A DNA stretch of 64,000 bases, taken from assembly GCF_004366595.1 (NCBI RefSeq), contig NZ_SORE01000025.1, positions 48,152-112,151 on the forward strand. The letters are read 5' to 3'. This document shows positions 17,998 to 29,926 of this stretch, one piece after another. Under the pieces are notes generated by a model that saw only the letters and a list, made by a program, of their open reading frames with translations, was not told the origin of the DNA and made no database searches. The position numbers and the translations under genes are program-made. Origin of the DNA: Paraburkholderia rhizosphaerae (GTDB lineage: Bacteria; Pseudomonadota; Gammaproteobacteria; Burkholderiales; Burkholderiaceae). Positions within the stretch are counted from its first letter, which is position 1. The number at the start of each line of letters is the position of its first letter.

Positions 17998-19394
17998 CCG
18001 CGCGTGTCGAAGCAGGTGCGCAAACCGATCGGGTGCCGCGTGCGTCATCCAGCGCGGTAGATAGACGTTTGCTCGCGCGACTGATGCCGCGCTCGCTGCT
18101 CGCCCGCAATATCCTGCTGTTGATCGTGCTGATCGGGGTCAGCGAAGTGGCCTCGTTAACCGTGCTACTGCACTACGTGCAGCGGCCGCGCGTCGAGCGT
18201 GCGGCCGCGGTGTTCGGCGCCTACATCACGACGCTCGACGCGGTGCTGTCGGCCACGCCGCGCGAATCTCGCGATGCGCTGGTCGAGCGGCTCGATGCGC
18301 GTGCCGACGTGCCGTCCGACGCGCTGGTGCAGCCGCCGACCCGGGCGCTCGAGTTCTACCGCACGCACGAGCTCGGCATCTTCCTCGAGACGCTGCACCG
18401 CTATCTGCCGGCCGGCAGCGACGTGCGCTGGGAACCCGAACGCACACGCGGCGCGCCGCAGCATATGTGGCTGCTCGTGCATATCGCCGATACGCCGTAC
18501 TGGATTTCGCTGGTGCTGCCCGAGGAGGCGCAAGGCGGCCGGCTTCTTAGCGCGCTGCTACTCGCGCCAGGGCTCGGCGTGCTTGCCGCGCTGACCGGCT
18601 TTCTGCTGCAGCGGCACCTGAACCGGCCGCTGCAGCATCTGGCCGACGCGGCGCGGCGCGTCAGCGAGGGCGATCCACCCGAGCCGCTGCCGGTCGATGG
18701 CCCGACCGAAATTGCGCAGGTCAGCACCGCGTTCAATCAGATGACGCATGCGCTGCAGCAGGCGGAAGCGACGCGCGCGATGATGCTGGCCGGCATCTCG
18801 CACGATATCCGCACGCCGCTGACGAAGCTGCGCCTTGCGATGGCGATGGCGGGCGCACCGCGCGACGATGCATTCACCCATGCGTCCGAGTCATACCTTG
18901 ACCAGATCGACACGATCCTTCAGCAATTCATGGACTACGCGGGCAGCGGTGAACGCGAGGCTGCGCAGCCTGGCGATCTGAATGGGCTCGTGAGCCAGCT
19001 CGCTGCGGATTTCGCGGGGCTCGGGCATGATTTCGAACTGTCGCTCGCGGATTTGCCGCCGGTTGCGTTTCGGCCGATCAGCATGATGCGGCTGCTGATG
19101 AACCTGATGCAGAACGCAATCAAGTATGGCCGCAGCGGCTTCGCGGTGCGCACGTGGCGCGATGCGCGCGCGGTGTACGTGGCGATCGGCGATCGCGGCA
19201 GCGGGCTGACGGCCGCCGAACTCGAAGCGCTGAAGGCGCCGTTTCAACGCGGCAAGAATGCGCATAGCGGAACCAGTGGCACGGGTCTGGGTCTCGCTAT
19301 CGTCGAAAGGATCGCGCGTCTGCATGGCGGCACGCTGCAATTTCATCCGCGCGACGGCGGCGGGCTCGAAGTGTGGGTCGTGTTGCCGCAGTGA
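17994..19394 (+). CDS. EnvZ-like sensor histidine kinase
   Basis: 466 residues, starting at the ATG that overlaps the regulator stop. Layout: a cytoplasmic Arg-rich start, TM1 (LLARNILLLIVLIGVSEVASLTVLL), a periplasmic sensor of about 150 residues, TM2 (ALLLAPGLGVLAALTGFLL), HAMP (RHLNRPLQHLADAARRVSEGD), and HisKA with phospho-acceptor His270 in GISHDIRTPLTKLRLAM. The ATP-binding part has MNLMQNAIKYG (N box), DRGSG (G1) and GTGLGLAIV (G2). Domain order and the N-box wording are those of EnvZ proteins. The signal sensed is unknown. The upstream EF-hand-like secreted protein is a candidate partner. Confidence 0.9.
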   Translation: MTARVEAGAQTDRVPRASSSAVDRRLLARLMPRSLLARNILLLIVLIGVSEVASLTVLLHYVQRPRVERAAAVFGAYITTLDAVLSATPRESRDALVERLDARADVPSDALVQPPTRALEFYRTHELGIFLETLHRYLPAGSDVRWEPERTRGAPQHMWLLVHIADTPYWISLVLPEEAQGGRLLSALLLAPGLGVLAALTGFLLQRHLNRPLQHLADAARRVSEGDPPEPLPVDGPTEIAQVSTAFNQMTHALQQAEATRAMMLAGISHDIRTPLTKLRLAMAMAGAPRDDAFTHASESYLDQIDTILQQFMDYAGSGEREAAQPGDLNGLVSQLAADFAGLGHDFELSLADLPPVAFRPISMMRLLMNLMQNAIKYGRSGFAVRTWRDARAVYVAIGDRGSGLTAAELEALKAPFQRGKNAHSGTSGTGLGLAIVERIARLHGGTLQFHPRDGGGLEVWVVLPQ

Positions 19395-19501
19395 CTGTGA
19401 GCGGTGACCGTAACCCGTGACCGTAAGCGGGACCCCAGGCGGTGACGTCGGGCAATGACGTCGGGCCATCACCTGAAACAGGGATAGGAGAGGGCATATC
19501 G

Positions 19502-21508
19502 ATGACCGACATCGCGCGCCCGTTCGACGCCGCGCGTCTTGACGCCGAATGGCTCGAGGCGGACGGCTTCGGCGGTTTTGCCTCCGGCACGGCTGGCACG
19601 CCGCGCACGCGCCGTTATCATGCGCTGCTGCTCGCGGCGACGCGCCCGCCGGCAGGCAGGATCGTGCTGGTGAACGGTATCGAAGCGTGGCTCGACGCGA
19701 ACGGCGAGCGTTATCCGCTGACCACGCAATGCTATATGCCCGATCTGAACGTACCGGATATCACCGGGCATCTGCTCGATTTCACGACGCAACCGTGGCC
19801 CACGTGGCGATTCGCACCCGGCGCGCATGGTGAGGTCAGCGCGGAACTATTCGTCGTCAAGCAGACTGCCGAGACGGTGCTGCGCTGGCGCCTGCGGCGC
19901 GACGCGAAAAGCGCGGGCCGCGCGACAGGCGGCCAGGCGAGCAATACGACAGGCCGCGTCACGCTGCACGTGCGGCCGCTACTGTCGGGTCGCGACTATC
20001 ATGCGCTGCACCATGAAAACCATGCGTTCAACTTCGCCGCGAACATCGACGGCGGTTGCGTCAGCTGGCGACCGTATGGCGATTTACCGGCGATTTACGC
20101 GGCGTCGAACGGCGCGTATGAGCATGCGCCCGATTGGTATCGAAACTTCCGCTACCCGCGCGAGCGCGAACGCGGACTCGAATTTACCGAGGACCTCGCG
20201 ACGCCCGGCGTCTTTACATTCGATCTTTGCGCCGGCGATGCGGTGCTGATTTTCAGCGCGGAGGGCGTGCCCGCTACGCACGAGAACACGACAACCAGAC
20301 CCTCCGACGCGTCGACGCACGCGCAGCAGCTCGAAAACGCGGAGCGTACGCGCCGCGCGTCGTTCGCGTCGCGCCTGCACCGCGCGGCCGATGCGTATGT
20401 CGTGGCGCGCGAGCGGGGTCGCACGATCGTCGCCGGCTTTCCGTGGTTCACCGACTGGGGCCGCGACACGTTTATCTCGATGCGCGGCCTGCTGCTCAGC
20501 TGTGCACGTTATGACGAAGCGGAAGCGATCCTGCTCGAATGGTCGGCCACGCTATCCGAAGGCATGTTGCCAAACCGCTTTCCGGACTATGGCGACGCGC
20601 CCGAATACAACTCGGTCGATGCGTCGCTTTGGTTCGTCGTCGCGGTGCACGACTATCTTGCTGTGCAGCATGCGTCCGCTGCGACGCGCCGCCGTCTGCA
20701 GCAGGCGGTCGATGAAATTCTCGCCGGTTATACACGCGGCACGCGCTTTGCAATTGGCGCCGACGACGAGGACGGCCTGCTGCGCGCGGGCGTGCCCGGC
20801 GTGCAACTGACATGGATGGACGCGAAGATCGGCGACTGGGTCGTCACGCCGCGCATCGGCAAACCAGTCGAAGTGCAGGCCCTGTGGATCAACGCATTGC
20901 GCATCGCATCAAACTGGAACCCGCATTGGCGCGAAGCCGCGAAGCGCGCGACGCGCGCTTTCGTCGAACGATTTGTCGACCCTGCAAGCGGCGCGCTGTT
21001 CGATGTGGTCGACGTCGATCACGTGCGCGGCACGTTCGACCGCTCGGTGCGACCGAACCAGATTTTCGCGGTCGGCGGCCTGCCGTTTCAGGTCGTCGAC
21101 GGTGTGGCCGCGCGCGCGGTGGTCGCGCAGGTACGCGTGCATCTGCTGACGCCGCTTGGCCTGCGCACGCTCGCGCCGTCGGATCCCGCGTATCGCGGCC
21201 ACTATGCGGGCGGCCCGCTCGAGCGCGATGGCGCCTATCATCAAGGCACGGTGTGGCCGTGGCTGCTCGGTCCGTTCGTCGAAGCGTGGATGCGCGTCGA
21301 ACAACCCGATGCGCAGGCGTGCGCGGCGGCCTTCGAGCGTTTTGTCGCGCCGCTCGATGCGCATCTGGACGACGCGGGCCTCGATCACATCAGCGAAGTC
21401 GCTGACGGCGATGCACCGCACCACTGCGCGGGTGCACCTTTTCAGGCGTGGTCGCTCGGCGAGCGGCTGCGCATCGACGCGATACTTGCCATGCGACACA
21501 TGAGATAG
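19502..21508 (+). CDS. Glycogen debranching enzyme (amylo-alpha-1,6-glucosidase)
   Basis: 668 residues from ATG 19502, preceded by AGGAG at 19486-19490. The N-terminal bacterial/archaeal GDE domain includes WLEADGFGGFASGTAGTPRTRRYHALL and YMPDLNVPD. The C-terminal (alpha/alpha)6 catalytic domain has FPWFTDWGRDTFISMRGLLL, NRFPDYGDAPEYNSVDASLWFVVAV, LTWMDAKIGDWVVTPRIGKPVEVQALWINAL and GAYHQGTVWPWLLGPFVEAW, the expected acidic catalytic regions. It would hydrolyse alpha-1,6 branches in glycogen-type glucans in the cytoplasm. It is 77 bp upstream of a GH63 glucosidase, with zwf and a glucokinase farther down, suggesting storage-glucan breakdown feeding glucose-6-phosphate. Confidence 0.9.
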   Translation: MTDIARPFDAARLDAEWLEADGFGGFASGTAGTPRTRRYHALLLAATRPPAGRIVLVNGIEAWLDANGERYPLTTQCYMPDLNVPDITGHLLDFTTQPWPTWRFAPGAHGEVSAELFVVKQTAETVLRWRLRRDAKSAGRATGGQASNTTGRVTLHVRPLLSGRDYHALHHENHAFNFAANIDGGCVSWRPYGDLPAIYAASNGAYEHAPDWYRNFRYPRERERGLEFTEDLATPGVFTFDLCAGDAVLIFSAEGVPATHENTTTRPSDASTHAQQLENAERTRRASFASRLHRAADAYVVARERGRTIVAGFPWFTDWGRDTFISMRGLLLSCARYDEAEAILLEWSATLSEGMLPNRFPDYGDAPEYNSVDASLWFVVAVHDYLAVQHASAATRRRLQQAVDEILAGYTRGTRFAIGADDEDGLLRAGVPGVQLTWMDAKIGDWVVTPRIGKPVEVQALWINALRIASNWNPHWREAAKRATRAFVERFVDPASGALFDVVDVDHVRGTFDRSVRPNQIFAVGGLPFQVVDGVAARAVVAQVRVHLLTPLGLRTLAPSDPAYRGHYAGGPLERDGAYHQGTVWPWLLGPFVEAWMRVEQPDAQACAAAFERFVAPLDAHLDDAGLDHISEVADGDAPHHCAGAPFQAWSLGERLRIDAILAMRHMR

Positions 21509-21585
21509 CCCGCCAAACGCGCAACGCCGCGCAAAGCGCGCTACGATGTGACTCCTGCCGCGTAGTCAAAAAGGAGGAAGCTGTC

Positions 21586-24318
<2,733 letters not shown>

Positions 24319-24618
24319 CCGCGTGCATGTGCGGCGGATATCCGGTGCGTGAGCCGCCAACGCGGCGGGACGCATAAGTGACGGGTGGTCGCGCGCTTCG
24401 GCGCGCAATTCGAACTCCAATGCCGGGCGCGTTTCGGGGTGCTGTCGACGCCGCGTCGATGCAACGCTCGCGCGGTGGGCCTTACAGAAATTTTTCGAAT
24501 GGCGGCTGTCTGGATGAAATTGCGGCGCCGGTCCGATCTCGTTGGAACTGGCCGACCGCGCGGCGAGTCATCCTGATAACGCCTGTTATTGATGGATCTT
24601 CATCTGCGAGGGAATGCC
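24319..24618 (+). other. Intergenic region before zwf, nothing recognised
   Basis: 300 bp without a supported gene, between the GH63 glucosidase and glucose-6-phosphate dehydrogenase. No strong hairpin, operator palindrome or consensus promoter was found, although a zwf promoter probably lies here. Confidence 0.5.
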
Positions 24619-26241
24619 ATGTCGTCCGATACGAATGCCCCCGTCGAATCGACACTTTCTGCGGCGCAGCCCGCTACCACTGGTGCGAAAGTGCCCGCGG
24701 CGCCCACCGACGCATTGGCCCGCAGCATCGGTCCTTGCGGACCGGCGGGCGAGTGCGCCGCACCGCCGTGCACGCTCGTCATTTTCGGCGCGGGCGGCGA
24801 TCTGACCAAGCGTCTGTTGATTCCCGCGCTGTACAACCTGGTCGTCGACGGTCTGCTCGACGACGGCATGCAGGTGATCGGTGTGAATCGAGGCGAGCGC
24901 GGCACCGACCAGTGGCGCGACGATCTGCACACGTCGCTGCAGCAGTTCGCGGCGGAACGCTCGAGCGCGGGCAAGGCCGACGAAGCGGCATGGAACTGGC
25001 TCGCGCAACGGCTGCACTATGTGGCGGGCGATTTCTCGACGCCCGATACGTTCGAGCGCGTGAAGCAGGCTATCAGCAAGAACGGTAGATGCGGCAACGC
25101 GATTTTTTATCTCGCGGTCGGCGAGCGCTTTTTCAAGCCGGTCGTCGAACAGCTCGGCAAAGCGGGCCTGCTCGATGAGAGCAGCGCGGGCGGTTTCCGC
25201 CGCGTGGTGATCGAGAAGCCGTTCGGCAGCGATCTTGCGTCCGCGCGCGATCTGAACGCGCACATTCTGAACTACGCCAACGAGCAGCAGATCTACCGGA
25301 TCGATCATTTTCTCGGCAAGGACACCGTGCAGAGCATTCTCGCGGTGCGGTTCGCGAATGCGCTGTTCGAGCCGGTCTGGCGGCGCGAGTATATCGACAG
25401 CGTGCAGATTACCGCGGCCGAAACGCTCGGCGTCGAAGGGCGTGGTGGCTTTTACGAGCACACTGGCGCGTTTCGCGACATGCTGCCGAACCACCTGTTC
25501 CAGTTGCTCGCGATGGTCGCGATGGAGCCGCCGAATTCATTCGATGCGGAGACGGTGCGCGACAAGAAAGCCGAAGTATTCGAAGCGATCCAGCCGCTGC
25601 GCGCCGATGACGTAGTGTTCGGCCAGTACGAGCAAGGGCCCGCAGGCGTTGCGTATCGCACGGAGCCCAATGTTGCACCGGACAGCACGACCGAGACCTA
25701 CGCGGCCGCGCGCGTGTATCTCGACAACTGGCGCTGGGCCGGCGTGCCGTTTTATCTGCGCACCGGCAAGCGGCTCGCAACGCGGCGCACCGAAATCGCG
25801 GTGCAACTGAGGCGCGTGCCGTTTCTGATGTTCCGCAATCTGCCGGTCGATTCGCTGGTGCCGAACGTGCTGACGATACGCATCGATCCCGCGCACGGCA
25901 CGCGTTTCGAATTCAACGTGAAGGTGCCGGGGCCGACGATGCGAATGGGCAAGGTGCGCTCGACGTTCGACTACAACGACTTCTTCAAGGAACAGGCGAA
26001 CGTCGGTTACGAGACGCTGCTGTACGACTGCATGCTCGGCGACGAGACGCTGTTCCAGCGTGCGGACAGTATCGAGGCAAGCTGGGCGGCGGTCGATGCG
26101 GTGCTGCATCCGATTGCCGGCGGCGCGCTACCGGTGCATGGCTATGCGGCGGGCGGCAGCGGACCGGCCGAGGCCGACGCGCTGCTCGCGCGCGCCGGAC
26201 ACGCGTGGCGTCCGCTCGACGACGAACCGAAGCGCCGTTAG
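24619..26241 (+). CDS. zwf: Glucose-6-phosphate 1-dehydrogenase
   Basis: 540 residues from ATG 24619 (CGAGGGA just upstream; an in-frame ATG at 24592 would add 9 residues). It catalyses NAD(P)-dependent oxidation of glucose-6-phosphate to 6-phosphogluconolactone, entry to the Entner-Doudoroff and pentose phosphate pathways. The coenzyme loop is IFGAGGDLTKRLLIPALYNL (GAGGDL rather than the commoner GASGDL). VIEKPFGSDLASA and the catalytic RIDHFLGKDTVQ (Asp229, His230) follow. Substrate-binding segments include RGGFYEHTGAFRDMLPNHLFQ and PFYLRTGKRL. An extra N-terminal extension of about 50 Ala/Pro/Thr-rich residues precedes the domain. A ROK glucokinase follows after 52 bp, forming a glucose to 6-phosphogluconolactone module. 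Confidence 0.95.
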   Translation: MSSDTNAPVESTLSAAQPATTGAKVPAAPTDALARSIGPCGPAGECAAPPCTLVIFGAGGDLTKRLLIPALYNLVVDGLLDDGMQVIGVNRGERGTDQWRDDLHTSLQQFAAERSSAGKADEAAWNWLAQRLHYVAGDFSTPDTFERVKQAISKNGRCGNAIFYLAVGERFFKPVVEQLGKAGLLDESSAGGFRRVVIEKPFGSDLASARDLNAHILNYANEQQIYRIDHFLGKDTVQSILAVRFANALFEPVWRREYIDSVQITAAETLGVEGRGGFYEHTGAFRDMLPNHLFQLLAMVAMEPPNSFDAETVRDKKAEVFEAIQPLRADDVVFGQYEQGPAGVAYRTEPNVAPDSTTETYAAARVYLDNWRWAGVPFYLRTGKRLATRRTEIAVQLRRVPFLMFRNLPVDSLVPNVLTIRIDPAHGTRFEFNVKVPGPTMRMGKVRSTFDYNDFFKEQANVGYETLLYDCMLGDETLFQRADSIEASWAAVDAVLHPIAGGALPVHGYAAGGSGPAEADALLARAGHAWRPLDDEPKRR

Positions 26242-26293
26242 CGGACGGGCCGGGTAGGCAAAACAATCTGCCAATAAGGAAGGGACAACGACC

Positions 26294-27256
26294 ATGCCGA
26301 CACGAAAAACAACTGTGGCAAGCAAGAAGGCCGGCGCGAAGAAAGGCGCGCGTGGCGCAGTGAAAAGCGCTGCGACAAAGAAAGCCGCTGCGAAGAAAAT
26401 CGCGGTGAAGACGGTTGCGGTGAAAAAGGCGTCAGCGGTCAAGACGCCGAAGACCGCGCTTGCACCGCATATCGCGCCCGAGCAGGCGTCCCGCGAACGC
26501 ATTCTCGCGATCGATATCGGCGGCACGGGGCTGAAGGCCGCGGTGATCGATGCCGACGGCAAGATGTTGAGCGAACGCGTGCGTGTCGCGACACCGCACC
26601 CGTGCACGCCGGAGCAGATGGTCGATACGCTTGCGACGCTCGTCGAGCCACTGGTCTCGCAGCACCATCCGACACGGATGTCGATCGGCTTTCCGGGCGT
26701 CGTGCGCGAGAACGCGGTGCTGACCGCGCCGAATATCGGCGACGAGGGCTGGCGTGGCGTACCGCTTGCGTCGATGCTGGCCAAACGTGTCGGCAACTTG
26801 CCGGTTCGGATGATCAACGATGCGGAGATGCAGGGGTTCGCCGCGATCGAAGGGCAGGGCCTCGAATTTGTACTGACACTCGGCACCGGTGCGGGCACTG
26901 CGCTCTTTCGCGACGGCGAGCTGATGCCGCATCTAGAACTCGCACATCACCCGGTCAGCAAGAACCGTACGTATGACGAGTACGTCGGCGCGCACGCGCG
27001 CGAGCAGGCCGGCGACAAACGCTGGAACAAGCGGGTCGAGAAGATTATCGAGGTGCTCGCGCGGCTCGTGAATTACGACCGGCTGTGGATCGGCGGCGGC
27101 AATGCGTCGAACCTGAAGTTCGAGTTGCCTGCGAATGTGGCGATCGTGTCGAATGCGGCCGGAATCGAAGGCGGCGCGAAGCTGTGGCATCCGCGCTCGA
27201 TGCGTGAATCGCGGCAACTGCCGGATGCGAACCAGCGTAAGGGTGATTTCTGCTAG
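26294..27256 (+). CDS. ppgK: Polyphosphate-glucokinase-like ROK kinase with lysine-rich N-terminal tail
   Basis: 320 residues. The catalytic part (from about residue 70) has the phosphate-binding loop LAIDIGGTGLKAAVID, then SIGFPGVVRENAVLTAPNIG, INDAEMQGFAAIEGQG and LTLGTGAGTALF, as in polyphosphate glucokinases, which phosphorylate glucose with polyphosphate and/or ATP. The ROK zinc-binding Cys cluster is absent, as expected for this subgroup. Unusually, residues 1-65 form a Lys/Ala-rich tail (MPTRKTTVASKKAGAKKGAR and more) resembling histone H1 or AlgP tails. It follows zwf by 52 bp and is closed by a strong terminator, so the two probably form an operon. Polyphosphate use is by family; ATP-only activity remains possible. 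Confidence 0.85.
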   Translation: MPTRKTTVASKKAGAKKGARGAVKSAATKKAAAKKIAVKTVAVKKASAVKTPKTALAPHIAPEQASRERILAIDIGGTGLKAAVIDADGKMLSERVRVATPHPCTPEQMVDTLATLVEPLVSQHHPTRMSIGFPGVVRENAVLTAPNIGDEGWRGVPLASMLAKRVGNLPVRMINDAEMQGFAAIEGQGLEFVLTLGTGAGTALFRDGELMPHLELAHHPVSKNRTYDEYVGAHAREQAGDKRWNKRVEKIIEVLARLVNYDRLWIGGGNASNLKFELPANVAIVSNAAGIEGGAKLWHPRSMRESRQLPDANQRKGDFC

Positions 27257-27257
27257 C

Positions 27258-27287
27258 GCGGCCGGCTGTTACGCCGGCCGCTTTTTT
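27258..27287 (+). terminator. Intrinsic terminator after the ROK kinase
   Basis: GCGGCCGGC (27258-27266) pairs perfectly with GCCGGCCGC (27273-27281) around a 6-nt loop and is followed by TTTTTT (27282-27287). It starts immediately after the kinase stop codon, closing the zwf-kinase unit. Confidence 0.92.
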
Positions 27288-27376
27288 AGTTGCGCGTGCA
27301 ACTGACCACGCAGTTGCGCGCGCGGTTGGCAGCCCATTTTCCGCGCGATTCCCTGCTATTGCGTCGTCGTCGCCTA

Positions 27377-28375
27377 TTAACGAGCGGCGTCGCCCCAGCG
27401 ATACTCGACGGTCGCATCGTCGAGTTCCGCCTTCAGTTCGGGATTGAGTTCCAGGTCGACCGCCGCGAGCGTCTCGTCGAGCTGATCGGGCCGGCTTGCA
27501 CCGATGATCGCCGAGGTCACGACCGGATTCGCGAGCACCCACGCCACGGATGTTTTCGCCAACGATACGCCCGTCTTGTCGACGATGCCACGCAGCTTGT
27601 CGATGGTGTGAAACTCGCGCTCGTGCCAGTAGCGCTCCTGATACATGTCGCCGGCCTTGCCGACCGTCGCGGACGTAAAGCGTCCTTCGGACGGTTTCGT
27701 ATCGTGACGATGTTTGCCGGTCAGGAGGCCGCCGGCGAGCGGGTTATACGGCATCACCGCGAGCTTTTCCTCAGCGGCGAGCGGCAGCAGTTCGCGCTCG
27801 ATCTGACGGAACAGCAGGTTGTAGCGCGGCTGCACCGACACGAAACGCACGACGCGCAGCACGTCCGAGCGGCCGAGCGCGCGCGCGAGCCGATACGCGA
27901 GGAAGTTCGACACGCCGACATAGCGCGCCTTGCCGGAGCGCACGATCGTATCGAGCGCTTCAAGCGTTTCTTCGAGCGGCGTGTCGTGATCGTCGTTATG
28001 CAGTTGATAAAGATCGACGTAGTCGGTGTTCAGTCGCCGCAGCGAGTTGTCGATTGCATTGAGCAGATGCTTGCGCGACGAGCCCTGGTCCCACTCGGAC
28101 GGTCCGACCTTGTTGAACGCTTTGGTCGCGACGATAAAACGCTCGCGCTTGCCCTTCAGCCAGCGGCCGATGATCTCTTCGGTGCGGCCGGTCTGATCGA
28201 CGGTCGCGCCAAGCGGATAGACGTCGGCGGTATCGATAAACGTGACGCCGGCATCGGCAGCTTTGTCGAGAATGGCGCGCGACACGGCTTCTTCGGTCTG
28301 AAGGCCGAAGGTCATCGTGCCGAGACACAGGCGCGATACAGTCAGACCTGTGCCGCCGAATTTGCAATATTGCAT
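27377..28375 (-). CDS. Aldo/keto reductase
   Basis: 332 residues from the ATG at 28375, chosen because GGAGA lies just upstream; the frame is open farther but loses family similarity. (alpha/beta)8 NAD(P)H-dependent oxidoreductase: LTVSRLCLGTMTFG, the tetrad Asp and Tyr in FIDTADVYPLG, Lys in IVATKAFNKVG, His in YQLHNDDHDTPLEETLEAL, then YVGVSNFLAYRLARAL and the coenzyme-binding tail TSAIIGASRPDQLDETLAAVDL. Related to the YajO/Tas-like group. Monocistronic by context: a LacI gene lies 259 bp upstream on the same strand, and the plus-strand kinase operon is convergent. Substrate unknown. Confidence 0.9.
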   Translation of the reverse strand: MQYCKFGGTGLTVSRLCLGTMTFGLQTEEAVSRAILDKAADAGVTFIDTADVYPLGATVDQTGRTEEIIGRWLKGKRERFIVATKAFNKVGPSEWDQGSSRKHLLNAIDNSLRRLNTDYVDLYQLHNDDHDTPLEETLEALDTIVRSGKARYVGVSNFLAYRLARALGRSDVLRVVRFVSVQPRYNLLFRQIERELLPLAAEEKLAVMPYNPLAGGLLTGKHRHDTKPSEGRFTSATVGKAGDMYQERYWHEREFHTIDKLRGIVDKTGVSLAKTSVAWVLANPVVTSAIIGASRPDQLDETLAAVDLELNPELKAELDDATVEYRWGDAAR

Positions 28376-28634
28376 AACGATTCTCCGCAATGAAGACGTA
28401 AGGAAGGAAAAGCGTTTGAAGGGTCCGCCATTGGGACCGGGACGCGAAAACACGAAGCATAGCGGGTATCGCGACTTCGCGTCGGCGGCTCTGCGGCGAT
28501 GGGGGCCGATACACACTGGCGAAACCGGCATGCAGTTGTTGCCAGCGCCGAGCGCGGTGTCACGGACGTGCGCTGCTACGCAGCGTGCCGGTCGTGGCAG
28601 GAAGGGCGGCAGCGAAAGCCGCACTTAGCCGCAC

Positions 28635-29729
28635 TTAGCCGCGCTTGCGGCGTGGCGCGCCTGTCGACCCACGCACGATCAGGCGCGGTTCCGATGCGAC
28701 GCAGATACGCGGTTGCTCGCGCGCTGAATCGGAATTGCGCGCCGTATGCGCGGCATGACGCGCAGTCTGGTGCACGGCGTGATGCGCAGCGGGCGGCCGT
28801 TCGATCAATTCGCGCAGCAACGACACCGCCATTTCCGCCGCTTCGACGGTCGGCACCGCGACAGTAGTGAGCGGCGGTCGCGATTGCCGCGCAAGCTGAA
28901 TGTCCGTAATGCCAAGCACCGAAAGGTCCTGCGGCACATTGCGGCCGAGATCGAACGCCGCATGAATCGAACCGAGCGCGGGCAGATCGTTGGTCGCGAA
29001 AATCGCGGTCGTGAGCGGGTGCAATTCGAGCAATTCGCGCGCCGCCGCGTAACCGCCTTCGATCGTATCCGGCGCATATCGCACGCACGTGCGCGGCAAT
29101 TTGACGCCCGCGTGTCGCAGCGTATCGACGAACCCTTCGTAGCGCGCCGCATGAATGCCCCCGCGCTTGCTGCCGACGATCGCGACGATGTGTCGATGGC
29201 CGAGTTCGAGCAGATGCTGCGCCGCCAGTTCGCCGGCGCGACGAAAGTCGACCGCGACGCACGGCAACCCCGGTGGATCGTTCGGCCGCTCCCACATGCA
29301 CAACACGACCGGCGTACCACGCGCTTGCGTCTGGTGAAGATCGGCGAAATCAAGGTTCGCGTTCATCACCAGCACGCCTTCGGACAATGTGCCGGCAATC
29401 TGTTCGAGATACGCGCGGCCCGCGAGCGGATCCTGATTCGTATTGCAGACAATCACAAAATGGCCGTTGGTACGCGCCGCACGTTCGACGGCGAGCACGA
29501 ACTCCGGATAGAACGGATTGGCGATGCTCGACACCATCAGCGCGATGGTCGGCGCGCGGCCTTCGGCGAGCGCGCGTGCTGCCAGATGCGGCCGGTAACC
29601 GAGCGCGGCGACTGCTTCGAGCACGCGCTGACGCGTTTGTTCACCGACCCGGCCGCGATTGCGCAACACGTTCGATACAGTCGCCGATGTGACGCCCGCG
29701 TGTGCCGCGACTTCGCTTAATGTGGACAT
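28635..29729 (-). CDS. LacI-family regulator
   Basis: 364 residues. The N-terminal helix-turn-helix is MSTLSEVAAHAGVTSATVSN with hinge YRPHLAARALAEGRAPTIALM. The periplasmic-binding-protein-like sensor core follows (MVSSIANPFYPEFVLAVERAA, CNTNQDPLAGRAYL, AIFATNDLPALGSIHAAFDLG, VPQDLSVLGITDIQLARQSRPPLTTV). After LLRELIERPP there is an unusual His/Ala/Arg-rich insertion of about 30 residues before the final strand (PRLIVRGSTG). It is divergent from the ABC ATPase / GH42 / binding-protein genes and has a LacI-type palindrome in between, so it probably represses that cluster in the absence of a galactoside. Confidence 0.92.
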   Translation of the reverse strand: MSTLSEVAAHAGVTSATVSNVLRNRGRVGEQTRQRVLEAVAALGYRPHLAARALAEGRAPTIALMVSSIANPFYPEFVLAVERAARTNGHFVIVCNTNQDPLAGRAYLEQIAGTLSEGVLVMNANLDFADLHQTQARGTPVVLCMWERPNDPPGLPCVAVDFRRAGELAAQHLLELGHRHIVAIVGSKRGGIHAARYEGFVDTLRHAGVKLPRTCVRYAPDTIEGGYAAARELLELHPLTTAIFATNDLPALGSIHAAFDLGRNVPQDLSVLGITDIQLARQSRPPLTTVAVPTVEAAEMAVSLLRELIERPPAAHHAVHQTARHAAHTARNSDSAREQPRICVASEPRLIVRGSTGAPRRKRG

Positions 29730-29878
29730 TGTGGTTGTGCGGCCAGTATGTGGGATGGTTTCTCAGAATTTGCGTTGCGGCCCGGCGCGCGGCACCATTG
29801 CCCGCATAAACAGAATGAGACGGAGACAAAGCTTCAGACCAACGGTCGCGCGTGCGATCGTTTTTCATGTCTGCCTGC

Positions 29879-29890
29879 TTAAGCGCTTAA
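29879..29890. promoter_or_regulatory. LacI-type operator
   Basis: Perfect palindrome TTAAGCGCTTAA with the central CG flanked by A/T-rich arms usual for LacI-family sites. It sits 36 bp before the ABC ATPase start and about 150 bp before the divergent LacI start, a natural position to repress both. Confidence 0.8.
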
Positions 29891-29926
29891 TCTCCGCTCT
29901 GCTGATTTAAACATGGAGTGGAGACG

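Noticed and set aside
19395..19480. Short GTGACCGTAA-like repeats after the histidine kinase
   Set aside because: Only partial, unevenly spaced copies; no consistent unit or symmetry to support a functional element.
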